NCBI RefSeq assembly: GCF_003259175.1 | Contig: NZ_QGOK01000003.1 | Location: 1 to 64,000, forward strand | Direction of reading: 5' to 3' | Source of the DNA: Marinomonas shanghaiensis | Lineage (GTDB): Bacteria > Pseudomonadota > Gammaproteobacteria > Pseudomonadales > Marinomonadaceae | Length of the DNA stretch: 64,000 bases | Part shown: positions 8,314 to 16,630 of the stretch, in pieces | Position numbering within the stretch: position 1 is the first letter of the stretch | Layout: every line of letters begins with the position of its first letter | Program-made: the position numbers and the translations under genes | Notes under the pieces: generated by a model | Database searches by the model: none | What the model was told of the DNA's origin: nothing | Seen by the model: only the letters and a program-made list of their open reading frames with translations

Positions 8314-9696
8314 TTATCTGAGGATTCTTGCGCGAATGTTTTTGCCTTTGATTTTTTTGTTTTCGAACTCTTTTACGACGGTTTTGGCCACTTCGTTGTC
8401 AACAGAGACATAAGCATGAAAATCAAAAATATCGATTTTACCAACTTGCGATTTATCTAATCCCAGACCCGCGGTTAAGGCACCGAGTATGTCGCCTGGG
8501 CGAAGTTTGTTTTTTCGACCGGCATCAAAGGAGATGGTAGTTTTTTGTGGAATCAAGCGGTAGTGAGGGTCAATGTCGCCCAATTCAATGAAATTCGCTG
8601 TGGTGTTAAAGCGTGTTTCAATGTCACGAACTTTGTAATCGTCTTTGGCGGTCACAAGGTTTACGGCAACACCTGCTGCGCCAGCACGGCCCGTACGACC
8701 GATACGATGTGTATGAACGTCTGTATCACGAGTGGTGTCATAGTTCACTACCAAGTCAATTTCTTTTACATCGATACCGCGAGCGGCCACATCAGTAGCG
8801 ACCAATACACAGCTGCTTTGGTTGCTAAAACGCACCAATACTTGATCACGCTGTCTCTGTTCAAGATCACCGTGTATAGCCTGTGCAGCGACTTTGTGTT
8901 CTGCCAGCCAATCAGCAACGACTTGTGATTCAGCCTTTGTATTACAAAATACAATGGCTTGACGTGGTTCAAAGTGCTGCAATGTGGCCAGCAGTGTTTC
9001 ACATTTGTCTTGGTTTTCACTGCGTACAAAGAACTGTTCAATATTGGGCTTTAGGTCTTCTTGGGCTTCAACTTTAATACTAATAGGGTTGTTTTGGAAC
9101 TCTGTGCTGATGGCTTCAATTCCGTCACCATACGTCGCGGAAAAGAGTAATGTCTGACGGTTGCTTGGGGTTAATTCTACCACTTCTCGTATGCTATCAA
9201 TGAACCCCATGTCTAGCATGCGATCTGCTTCATCTAATACAAGCGTGTTCAGTGCATTGAGTTTGAGCGAACCTTTGCGCAGGTGTTCCATTAGTCGACC
9301 AGGTGTGCCCACAACAATGTGAGCGCCATGCTCTAAAGAGCCTATTTGAGGGCCAAACGGCATACCACCGCACAAACTTAAGACTTTAATATTGTCTTGA
9401 AAACGCGCTATTTTACGTATCTCTTTTGAGACTTGATCAGCCAATTCTCGTGTTGGGCACATTACCAAAGCTTGAACACCAAAAAAGCGCGGATTGATCT
9501 TGAGTAGAAGGCCAATCGCAAAGGCGATGGTTTTACCGCTGCCAGTTTGTGCTTGAGCCAGAATGTCTTTGCCATCAATGATAGCGGGCAAGCTTTGTTC
9601 TTGAATCGGGGTGAAGGTGGTGAAACCCATGTCTGAAAGCAGTGCGGTAAGTTTGGTCGGTAACAAATTGTTTAGTGCGTGTTGAAATTGGATCAC
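8314..9696 (-). CDS. dbpA: ATP-dependent RNA helicase DbpA
   Basis: This is a 460-residue DEAD-box helicase. Walker A AQTGSGKT is at 49-56, DEAD at 155-158, SAT in LLFSATYGDG, and the HRIGRTGRAG motif near the end of the helicase core. The C-terminal ~75 residues (RPGDILGALTAGLGLDKSQVGKIDIFDFHAYV) match the DbpA RNA-binding domain, which targets hairpin 92 of 23S rRNA during 50S subunit assembly. Length agrees with E. coli DbpA (457). It is transcribed divergently from the GGDEF-EAL gene. Confidence 0.95.
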   Translation of the reverse strand: MIQFQHALNNLLPTKLTALLSDMGFTTFTPIQEQSLPAIIDGKDILAQAQTGSGKTIAFAIGLLLKINPRFFGVQALVMCPTRELADQVSKEIRKIARFQDNIKVLSLCGGMPFGPQIGSLEHGAHIVVGTPGRLMEHLRKGSLKLNALNTLVLDEADRMLDMGFIDSIREVVELTPSNRQTLLFSATYGDGIEAISTEFQNNPISIKVEAQEDLKPNIEQFFVRSENQDKCETLLATLQHFEPRQAIVFCNTKAESQVVADWLAEHKVAAQAIHGDLEQRQRDQVLVRFSNQSSCVLVATDVAARGIDVKEIDLVVNYDTTRDTDVHTHRIGRTGRAGAAGVAVNLVTAKDDYKVRDIETRFNTTANFIELGDIDPHYRLIPQKTTISFDAGRKNKLRPGDILGALTAGLGLDKSQVGKIDIFDFHAYVSVDNEVAKTVVKEFENKKIKGKNIRARILR

Positions 9697-9868
9697 AAGA
9701 GGCTCGTTCGATAGAATAAATAATGGACAGAGGATACCAGAAAACGACTATAAATACTTTGCTTCGTCATTTATTCCGTGTCGATTTCGCTATTTTTAGG
9801 TAAAGTGGACGTTAGTATAGATATAGTTGTATTAGGGCGTATTTTGTTTACGGTCAGTTGACGAGCAG

Positions 9869-11386
9869 ATGATGACTTCTTCAAGGAATAATGTGAAAAA
9901 TAAAAACACACACTATATTGTCTTCTGTACTGTTTTTGTGTGCGGTATTGTCGCCAGCCTTATGCCGTGGGAATTGAGTCCATTGTGGGTATTTAGTCTC
10001 TTGGCTTTGGGCTTGTCTTTTTATACCAAAAAATTCCTATTGAATTATTATGCGATCCTTGAGTCGATCAATAAACGCATCGAAATAGACGAACTTACTG
10101 GGTTATTCAGTCGTTATCAAATTCAGCAAGAGTTGAATCAGTTAATTGTGACAAGTCATGCGCAAGATAAAAAATTAGCGGCGTTAGTCTTGGATCTCGA
10201 TCATTTTAAAACCATTAATGATGCATTCGGCCACAAAATCGGTGATAAATTACTGGTTAATGTGGCACAACGTCTGATGTCTGTTTGTCCAAAACAAGCG
10301 GTGGTTGGGTATTTGGGGGGCGATGCGTTTCTTGTCTTGTTGGCTCTCGATCATGATCAGGACAAGCCTTATCTGGTGACTTTATCAAAAAATGTGATTG
10401 ATCATGTGAGTCAGAGTTACCTTGTTGATGAGTTAACGCTGAATATCGGCTGTTCTATTGGTGTTGCCGTGTATCCTGAGTTTGGTTTGGATGCGGCAAC
10501 CTTAATGAAGAACGCTGACATGGCGGTGTATCGAGCCAAATCAGCAGGCCGGGCCACTTACTATTTTTACGATGGTGAAATGGGTCGTCAGTTTGCTCGC
10601 AATGTCAGAATCGAGACGCGTTTACGGCAGGCTTTACGCAACGAGAGCTTAGAAGTGCACTTTCAGCCAAAAGTGGATCTTTTGACTGAGCGCTGCGTGG
10701 GAATGGAGGCCTTATTAAGATGGAATGATGATGAGTTGGGTTGTGTTTCTCCAGCAGAATTTATCCCAATTGCGGAGCAAACCGGTATCATTTTGCCTTT
10801 GGGTGAGTGGGTGTTTGAGCAAACTTTTCGCCATATTCTGGAATGGCAAGAGCAGGGCATCATAGTGCCGCCTATTGCTATCAATTGCTCTGCGGCGCAG
10901 CTAAAACGATCGGACTTTTTAACCAAGCTCGTGGCATTACTGGAAAAATACCAAATTGATCCCAGTTTGTTGGAGGTGGAGGTGACTGAGTCTATTTTAA
11001 TTGAAGACGCGACAATTTGTGCCGAGCTTCTCAATGAGATGAGTCAGATTGGAATACGCCTTGCTATAGACGATTTTGGTACAGGTTACTCGAGTTTGAG
11101 TTATTTAAAAGATCTTCCGTTTCATTATGTCAAAATAGATCAGGTGTTTATTCGCGATATTGTGCATGACAAAAGTCATGCGGCACTGACAAACGCCATT
11201 ATCAGTTTAAGCCATAGTTTGCATTTAAAGGTCATTGCAGAGGGTATTACAAGTTTGGAGCAGCTTGCATTATTGCGCGAATACGGCTGCGACATTGGTC
11301 AAGGTTATCTGTTTAGTAAAGCGCTTGGTGCGGATTCTTTAGCGAGTGATCCTATGATTGTCGCCTTGAATCAACAAGCGCTGTAG
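9869..11386 (+). CDS. GGDEF-EAL protein, probable c-di-GMP phosphodiesterase with degenerate GGDEF
   Basis: The protein has 505 residues and two N-terminal membrane helices (~14-32 and 36-55) with only a short periplasmic turn. A GGDEF domain follows (DELTGLFSR at 74-82), but its signature reads GGDAF (150-154): the glutamate needed for cyclase activity is replaced by alanine. The EAL domain looks intact: EALLR at 281-285, ECVTES-like EVTES (372-376), DDFGTGYSS (402-410), Lys423, Glu459 and the GQGYLF end motif (478-483). It is therefore predicted to hydrolyse c-di-GMP, possibly with GTP binding to the GGDAF domain acting as regulation. ATG 9869 and ATG 9872 are both possible starts. Confidence 0.88.
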   Translation: MMTSSRNNVKNKNTHYIVFCTVFVCGIVASLMPWELSPLWVFSLLALGLSFYTKKFLLNYYAILESINKRIEIDELTGLFSRYQIQQELNQLIVTSHAQDKKLAALVLDLDHFKTINDAFGHKIGDKLLVNVAQRLMSVCPKQAVVGYLGGDAFLVLLALDHDQDKPYLVTLSKNVIDHVSQSYLVDELTLNIGCSIGVAVYPEFGLDAATLMKNADMAVYRAKSAGRATYYFYDGEMGRQFARNVRIETRLRQALRNESLEVHFQPKVDLLTERCVGMEALLRWNDDELGCVSPAEFIPIAEQTGIILPLGEWVFEQTFRHILEWQEQGIIVPPIAINCSAAQLKRSDFLTKLVALLEKYQIDPSLLEVEVTESILIEDATICAELLNEMSQIGIRLAIDDFGTGYSSLSYLKDLPFHYVKIDQVFIRDIVHDKSHAALTNAIISLSHSLHLKVIAEGITSLEQLALLREYGCDIGQGYLFSKALGADSLASDPMIVALNQQAL

Positions 11387-11435
11387 TCTGATGACAAGAT
11401 AAACCTTGTTAAGATCCGCTAGATGCCCTGTAACG

Positions 11436-12374
11436 TCACGACAGAGCACCATCTTTGCGTACTTTTTCTTTTAATGTCTCCCAAAATTGCGTGAGATTAG
11501 GGTTTTGATTGAATCTTGATCGGTATAAGCGTATTTCTAATGGAATATTCCAATTGGCTTCCCCTGCCAGCGCTACTTTGCCATAGTTCAAGGTGTCTAG
11601 CATAAGGCGTCTAGGGATCCAGCCTATGCCATAGCCTTCTTTTACCATGGCTTTGATGCTGACTGAGTGATAGTTCTCAGAAAGCGTTTGTAGCTGTGGG
11701 ATGTCCCGCTGGCGTTGTAGGTGATGATGAATCACAGGCTGTAAGAAAGAGTTTTCATAATAGCCAATATAAGGAAGCGGTTTTCTTTTTAACCCTGGTA
11801 ACATGAATTTGGCTTGCCCTGTATTGTCTGTTGCGCTGCATGGAATAAGAGTCTCTTCTGCAATGACCAAATGCTCGTATTGTTCGTCATCAAGGGCGCG
11901 AATGAAATTGATCGCTGGATGCCAGTAGCACAGCATGATATCGCATTGTTGGTCCATTAACGCGTTGACAAAATCAATACCTAACCATGAGCTTGACTTC
12001 ATGTTGATGTCTAAATCAAGGTTGATACTTTGACAAAACGGTTCAATGACGTCTTTGTAAAAACTGAGAAACAATGTTTGTGTTGTTACAAATCGTATTT
12101 GCGACTCTTCTTGTTTGCGAATTTCTTGGCAGCGTTCTTTGGCATCTCGTAATTGCCTCGTGATCAGCTCTGCACTTTGAAGAAAGACCTCCCCAGCAGG
12201 CGTGAGCGATAAGGGCAGTGTGTTTCTGTCTATCAGCGTAACGCGCATTTCTTCTTCGAGCAATTTTATGCGTCGACTAAAAGTGGGTTGTGTGACGTTT
12301 TGCTCATCCGCAGCACGAGAAAAATGCCGTGTTTTTGCCAGCGCAATAAAGTCTTCTAGCCATCTTATTTCCAT
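11436..12374 (-). CDS. LysR-family transcriptional regulator, end of the peptide ABC operon
   Basis: The start at ATG 12374 gives 312 residues and is preceded by GGGGAGG 5-6 bases away; the frame extends further upstream but the extra 33 residues would overlap the ABC gene and lack the LysR pattern. The N-terminus (EIRWLEDFIALAKTRHFSRAA) is the LysR winged helix-turn-helix, followed by a periplasmic-binding-protein-like effector domain. It lies 50 bases after the ABC ATPase gene, on the same strand. It is therefore probably transcribed with the transporter and may regulate it, although LysR genes are more often divergent from their targets. Confidence 0.88.
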   Translation of the reverse strand: MEIRWLEDFIALAKTRHFSRAADEQNVTQPTFSRRIKLLEEEMRVTLIDRNTLPLSLTPAGEVFLQSAELITRQLRDAKERCQEIRKQEESQIRFVTTQTLFLSFYKDVIEPFCQSINLDLDINMKSSSWLGIDFVNALMDQQCDIMLCYWHPAINFIRALDDEQYEHLVIAEETLIPCSATDNTGQAKFMLPGLKRKPLPYIGYYENSFLQPVIHHHLQRQRDIPQLQTLSENYHSVSIKAMVKEGYGIGWIPRRLMLDTLNYGKVALAGEANWNIPLEIRLYRSRFNQNPNLTQFWETLKEKVRKDGALS

Positions 12375-12423
12375 ACAACCTCCCCAACACGCAGGGTGGT
12401 GTGTGTAAGTGACATTGAGAGAA

Positions 12424-13434
12424 TCATAGTCTTCCCTCCTCAATCGCATGGCAGGCAACGCTGCTGCCATCACGCTGTAATGTCATGGCGGGAGAGTGTT
12501 CGTAACAGCGTTGATTTGCATAGGGGCAGCGAGCTTGAAATACGCAACCAATAGGCTTTTCTACAGGGGTTGGTACTTCGCCAATCAAGCGAATCGGCTG
12601 CGCAGTATTGCTGTCTAAGCGTGGAATCGCAGACAACAGTGCTCTGGTATATGGGTGTTTCGGGGCGCTAAATAACGTTTTCGTTGGGGCTAATTCACAA
12701 ATTCGCCCCAAATACATCACGGCAACTCGCGTAGCGAAATGTTCTACCACCGCTAGGTCGTGGGTAATAAACAAATAGCTGAGATTGCGTTCTTCTTGTT
12801 TATCCATCATTAAATTAAGAACTTGAGCTTGTACCGATACATCTAATGCGGATAAAGGTTCGTCGGCGACGATAAAATCTGGCTCAACTGAGAGTGCGCG
12901 TGCAAGACTGATACGTTGCCGTTGTCCGCCAGAGAATTCGTGCGGGTAGCGGTCTGAGCTTGAGGCAGAAATGCCAACGGATTCCAGTAACTCGTCAATT
13001 TGTTCATCTACCTGAGACTGAGAAAGCTGCGGATTATGGAACGAGATTGGTTCACTGAGCGTTTGATAAACCGTCATTCTGGGATTTAGCGATGCATAAG
13101 GGTTCTGAAATACCATTTGCATACGACGGCGAAAAAACATGCGTTGGCGATTGTTTAAATGATCTATGCGTTGATCAAGATAATGGATTTCACCAGCACT
13201 GGGTGTAGTTAAGCCCATGATGACGCGCGCTAATGTGGATTTACCACAGCCGGTTTCACCCACTACACATACGGTCTCACCTTGGTTTATGGTGAGGTTG
13301 ACGCCATTAAGCGCATGTATGCTGTCTTTGTGTCGGCGGAGTTTGCCCCGATGAAAGCGCCATTGACTCAGCCAGCTTTCGTTTGTGGTGAAAGCTTTTT
13401 CCAAACCGCTAATTTGAATAAGAGGGGTGGCCAT
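12424..13434 (-). CDS. Peptide ABC transporter ATP-binding protein (OppF/DppF type)
   Basis: The ATG at 13434 is preceded by AGGAG eight bases upstream and shares one base with the stop of the previous gene. The product has 336 residues with Walker A GETGCGKS, signature LSGGQ-type motif (FSGGQRQRISLARAL), Walker B FIVADEPLSALD, and the switch His in ITHDLAVV. The C-terminal oligopeptide/dipeptide extension (GCVFQARCPYANQRC) carries the cysteine cluster found in OppD/OppF/DppD/DppF, some of which bind an Fe-S cluster. It pairs with the second ATPase next to it to power uptake. OppF and DppF cannot be distinguished from sequence alone. Confidence 0.92.
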   Translation of the reverse strand: MATPLIQISGLEKAFTTNESWLSQWRFHRGKLRRHKDSIHALNGVNLTINQGETVCVVGETGCGKSTLARVIMGLTTPSAGEIHYLDQRIDHLNNRQRMFFRRRMQMVFQNPYASLNPRMTVYQTLSEPISFHNPQLSQSQVDEQIDELLESVGISASSSDRYPHEFSGGQRQRISLARALSVEPDFIVADEPLSALDVSVQAQVLNLMMDKQEERNLSYLFITHDLAVVEHFATRVAVMYLGRICELAPTKTLFSAPKHPYTRALLSAIPRLDSNTAQPIRLIGEVPTPVEKPIGCVFQARCPYANQRCYEHSPAMTLQRDGSSVACHAIEEGRL

Positions 13435-14432
13435 CAATGTGTCTCCTGATCTTGCTCGGCAAACTCATTGAGCATATCTTCCACCAGAAAGCAGGCCACA
13501 CTGGACACACCGCTGTAAATGAAATTCGGTTGTTCTTGGCGGCATTTTTGCGTTGCATAGGGACAACGAGGGTGAAAAGCACAACCCGATGGCCGCTCTG
13601 CTAAGGATGGCATGCTGCCCTGAATTTGGTTCAATCTTTGTCCCGGTAGGGTCATTTGGGGTAGGGCATTCAGTAAGCCTTGTGTATAAGGGTGTTGCGG
13701 GTCATTGATGATTTCTAGAGTTGGGCCTTCTTCAACGACGTGACCTGCGTACATGACTAAGGTTCGCTCTGCCACTTTTGATACTACACCTAGATCGTGG
13801 CTAATAAGCACCAAGGCCACGCCGTTGTCTCGGCAAATCGTTAGTAGCAGCTGAAGGATTTCCGCTTGAATAGTCACGTCTAGTGCGGTGGTTGGTTCGT
13901 CCGCAATAATAATGTCAGGGTTTAACAATAAAACAGAGGCGATAATGACTCGCTGTCTCATGCCACCAGACAACTCATGTGGGTATTGGTTAAAACGTTT
14001 CTCAGGTGAGGCAATTTGCACATGGTGTAGCTTTTCGATCGCAATATTGCGAGCGTCTTTGTAAGAAATTTTGGTATGGCTGCGAATGGTCTCGACCAAC
14101 TGATCGCCAATCGTTAGTACAGGGTTCAGCGTCATCATAGGGTCTTGAAATATCATCGCAATGCGTTTGCCACGGACTTCCTGTAGCTGACGCAAGCTCA
14201 TTTTGGTCAGTTCTTTGTTTTCTAGTTTAATGGAACCAGACTCGATGTATCCGGGTTTGCCAATGAGATTCACGATAGAGAATCCCAACACCGATTTTCC
14301 AGCGCCAGATTCCCCCACAATGGCGATACGTTCTCCACGGTTTAGTGTGAAGCTAACATCAATAAGAGCGGCGAGTTCGCGCTCTTTTGTGTGAAAATTG
14401 ACGTAGAGATTGCTGACACTTAGTAAATTCAT
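13434..14432 (-). CDS. Peptide ABC transporter ATP-binding protein (OppD/DppD type)
   Basis: The product has 332 residues with Walker A GESGAGKS, signature LSGGMRQR, Walker B IIIADEPTTALD and switch His in ISHDLGVV. The C-terminal extension with GCAFHPRCPYATQKC is typical of the peptide/nickel ABC ATPase family. It starts one base after the stop of the upstream permease gene and overlaps the downstream ATPase start, indicating tight translational coupling. It is the second, non-identical ATPase of the same importer. Confidence 0.92.
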   Translation of the reverse strand: MNLLSVSNLYVNFHTKERELAALIDVSFTLNRGERIAIVGESGAGKSVLGFSIVNLIGKPGYIESGSIKLENKELTKMSLRQLQEVRGKRIAMIFQDPMMTLNPVLTIGDQLVETIRSHTKISYKDARNIAIEKLHHVQIASPEKRFNQYPHELSGGMRQRVIIASVLLLNPDIIIADEPTTALDVTIQAEILQLLLTICRDNGVALVLISHDLGVVSKVAERTLVMYAGHVVEEGPTLEIINDPQHPYTQGLLNALPQMTLPGQRLNQIQGSMPSLAERPSGCAFHPRCPYATQKCRQEQPNFIYSGVSSVACFLVEDMLNEFAEQDQETH

Positions 14433-14433
14433 T

Positions 14434-15372
14434 TTAGTCTTTGTACGTCCTAGGGTTTAGATGGTCGCGTAACCAATCACCGAGTAGATTCATGACCAAA
14501 ATCAAGATAATTAACGTGATGCTGGGGATCACGCAAATCCACCAAGAACCAGCAAACATATACGCGAAGCCTGCGGATATTAATGAGCCAAGAGAAGGTT
14601 CTGTGGCAGGCATTCCCAACCCTAAAAAAGACAAAGCGGCTTCGGCGACGATGGCATTGGCAATTTGCACAGTGAAAATAACTAAAATGGGTGACAAGGT
14701 ATTTGGTAGGATATGGCGAAACATGATGCGCTTAGAGCTAATACCCATTACGCGAGCGGCATCAACGTATTCCTTTTGTTTTTCGGCTAACACGGAGGCG
14801 CGAATGGTGCGTGCAAAAAGTGGCCATTCAGTTAACCCGATCACCAATATCAAGATGATCATGGCAAGTTGTTGGTATAGCGCAATACCAAACAGAGACT
14901 GAAAAATGGCCAAAAATACAATTGCCACCATCATGTTAGAGAAGGACAGCTGAATGTCCGCGCAACGCATTAAAAAATTATCAATGCGTCCGCCCAAATA
15001 CCCTGCAATTAAGCCAATACAGATGCCGAGAGTCGCTTGGATCAATACCGCACAAATGCCGATTGTTAAGGACAGTCGTGTGCCGTATAAAATGACAGAT
15101 AAGAGATCACGTCCTTGCGCATCGGTACCCAATAAAAAGCGTTCGTCTCCGCTTATCCAGCTCGGTGCAATCTCGGCGTTCATGAGATCCATAAAAGCGG
15201 GATCGGCAATATCGAAAGGGGCAACCAACGGAGCCAATAACGCAACAAGGCAGTAAAATAGAAAAATAATTAACGCCAAAATGGCCAGTTTGTCGCCGAC
15301 AAACCCTGACCAAACATGATGCCAGCGACTGCCAGGAATGGGATGAATAAAGTCTTTTTTGGTGTACTTCAT
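14434..15372 (-). CDS. Peptide ABC transporter permease (DppC type)
   Basis: The permease has 312 residues. The short cytoplasmic N-terminus is followed by one helix (~30-52), then the binding-protein-dependent permease core with the EAA loop (EYVDAARVMGISSKRIMFRHILPN), which contacts the ATPases. A conserved periplasmic sequence FLLGTDAQGRDLLSVILYGTR precedes the core and is typical of DppC/OppC. Its ATG overlaps the stop of the DppB-type gene by four bases. Confidence 0.92.
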   Translation of the reverse strand: MKYTKKDFIHPIPGSRWHHVWSGFVGDKLAILALIIFLFYCLVALLAPLVAPFDIADPAFMDLMNAEIAPSWISGDERFLLGTDAQGRDLLSVILYGTRLSLTIGICAVLIQATLGICIGLIAGYLGGRIDNFLMRCADIQLSFSNMMVAIVFLAIFQSLFGIALYQQLAMIILILVIGLTEWPLFARTIRASVLAEKQKEYVDAARVMGISSKRIMFRHILPNTLSPILVIFTVQIANAIVAEAALSFLGLGMPATEPSLGSLISAGFAYMFAGSWWICVIPSITLIILILVMNLLGDWLRDHLNPRTYKD

Positions 15373-16349
15373 AATCCATGACTCGCTAAGCGTACGGTAG
15401 GGTTGACTAAACCATAGATTAAATCCACCAAAGTGTTGGTAATGACAAATATGCCTCCGACAACAATCAAATAAGCGGAAACAAGTGGGGTATCGACTCG
15501 GTTAACGGCGTCCATGAATAGAAATCCCATGCCAGGCCATTGGAAAATGGTTTCGGTCAAAATGGTGTAAGCAACCAAGGTGCCGGCTTGGATGCCGCCG
15601 ACGGTGATAACGGGTAGCATGGTGTTTTTAAGGGCATGCTTAAAATATATGCGTGGTGCTGATAGGCCTTTTGACCAAGCAAAGCGTATGTATTCTGATT
15701 GCAAAACCTCCATCATTTCGGCTCGGATTAAGCGAACGAAAATAGGCATTAAGGCAATGGCAAGGGACAGGCTAGGAAGAAGTAAGTGTTTTAAACCATC
15801 CTTTGTAAAAAGACCGCTGTGCCATAAACCAAAAATTTCTGTGGTTTGGCCTCTTCCAAAGCTGGGCGCCATATTCAGTTCAATGGAAAAAACATAGACC
15901 ATCAGAATGGCAACGATGAAAATAGGCACAGAGAGCCCAATAGAGCTAACAATCATTAACAAACGGGAGAGTAGGTGTCTGGGTTTAATTGCCGCTAAAA
16001 CACCGCAGGGAGTGGCAACAAAAATAATGATTAAGATGGCGCAAAAGGCCAGCTCTAGTGTAGCTGGTAGTTTGTTAAGAATGACATCTAAGGCTGGCTC
16101 TTTGTAGTAATAGGATGTGCCTAAGTCACCGTGAATAGCACCCTTGGCAAAGCGCCAATATTGGCTAAAGAAACCATCGTTTAAGCCCAGTTCATTGCGA
16201 AGTTGATTGCGCTCTTCTGGCGATACTGTCATACCAACCATTTGCTGCACTGGGTCGCCTAGTTTGTCTTGTATGGCAAAGCTGATGATGCTGATAATGA
16301 TCATAACAAAACAAGCCTGCACCAAGCGACGGAGCAAAAAAATCAACAT
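15369..16349 (-). CDS. Peptide ABC transporter permease (DppB type)
   Basis: The permease has 326 residues. The N-terminal LLRRLVQACFVMIIISIISFAI helix is followed by a periplasmic region with LRNELGLNDGFFSQYW and GDLGTSYY, both hallmarks of DppB/OppB. The EAA loop is EYIRFAWSKGLSAPRIYFKHAL. It forms the heterodimeric channel with the next gene. A gap of 281 bases separates it from the binding protein gene upstream, which is unusual within such an operon. Confidence 0.92.
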   Translation of the reverse strand: MLIFLLRRLVQACFVMIIISIISFAIQDKLGDPVQQMVGMTVSPEERNQLRNELGLNDGFFSQYWRFAKGAIHGDLGTSYYYKEPALDVILNKLPATLELAFCAILIIIFVATPCGVLAAIKPRHLLSRLLMIVSSIGLSVPIFIVAILMVYVFSIELNMAPSFGRGQTTEIFGLWHSGLFTKDGLKHLLLPSLSLAIALMPIFVRLIRAEMMEVLQSEYIRFAWSKGLSAPRIYFKHALKNTMLPVITVGGIQAGTLVAYTILTETIFQWPGMGFLFMDAVNRVDTPLVSAYLIVVGGIFVITNTLVDLIYGLVNPTVRLASHGL

Positions 16350-16630
16350 GGAATGAGACCTTTCACGATTACTGCGCTCTCCAATACTTTGTTAAAAACA
16401 GACTCAAAATGCTCATTTATAACCCATGGACTCGGCTTTGGCTTTCTGCGTCGCTCTAACACCAGCACCCATGTAGGTGTCCGCTTTTTCGTCTGTTCTT
16501 GCCTCATCTTGGCTTCGCTCGTGACATCGTGCAGAGGTCTCATGGGAGAATGTTATTCCTTTTTGTCTTTGCTATTGTCATTTTTTTCATTACTTTTTGA
16601 ACACATAATCCCGCAACATATTTTGGATGT
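16350..16630. other. Intergenic stretch inside the peptide ABC operon, possible dispersed repeat
   Basis: This 281-base spacer separates the substrate-binding protein gene from the permease genes on the minus strand. A short open frame (16343-16543, minus) spans much of it, but the composition (basic, no family, runs into the permease start) argues against a gene. A short inverted pair (ACACC ... GGTGT) surrounds CCCATGTA near 16460-16480. The sequence has the look of an intergenic repeat element. No promoter or clear terminator was recognised. Confidence 0.3.

Noticed and set aside
12375..12473. Upstream extension of the LysR regulator
   Set aside because: The extra 33 residues overlap the ABC ATPase gene, do not resemble LysR proteins, and the ATG at 12374 has an excellent GGAGG site.
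16343..16543. Short minus-strand ORF in the ABC operon spacer
   Set aside because: It is basic with no recognisable fold, lacks a clear ribosome binding site and runs into the permease start. It may be the translation of a repeat.
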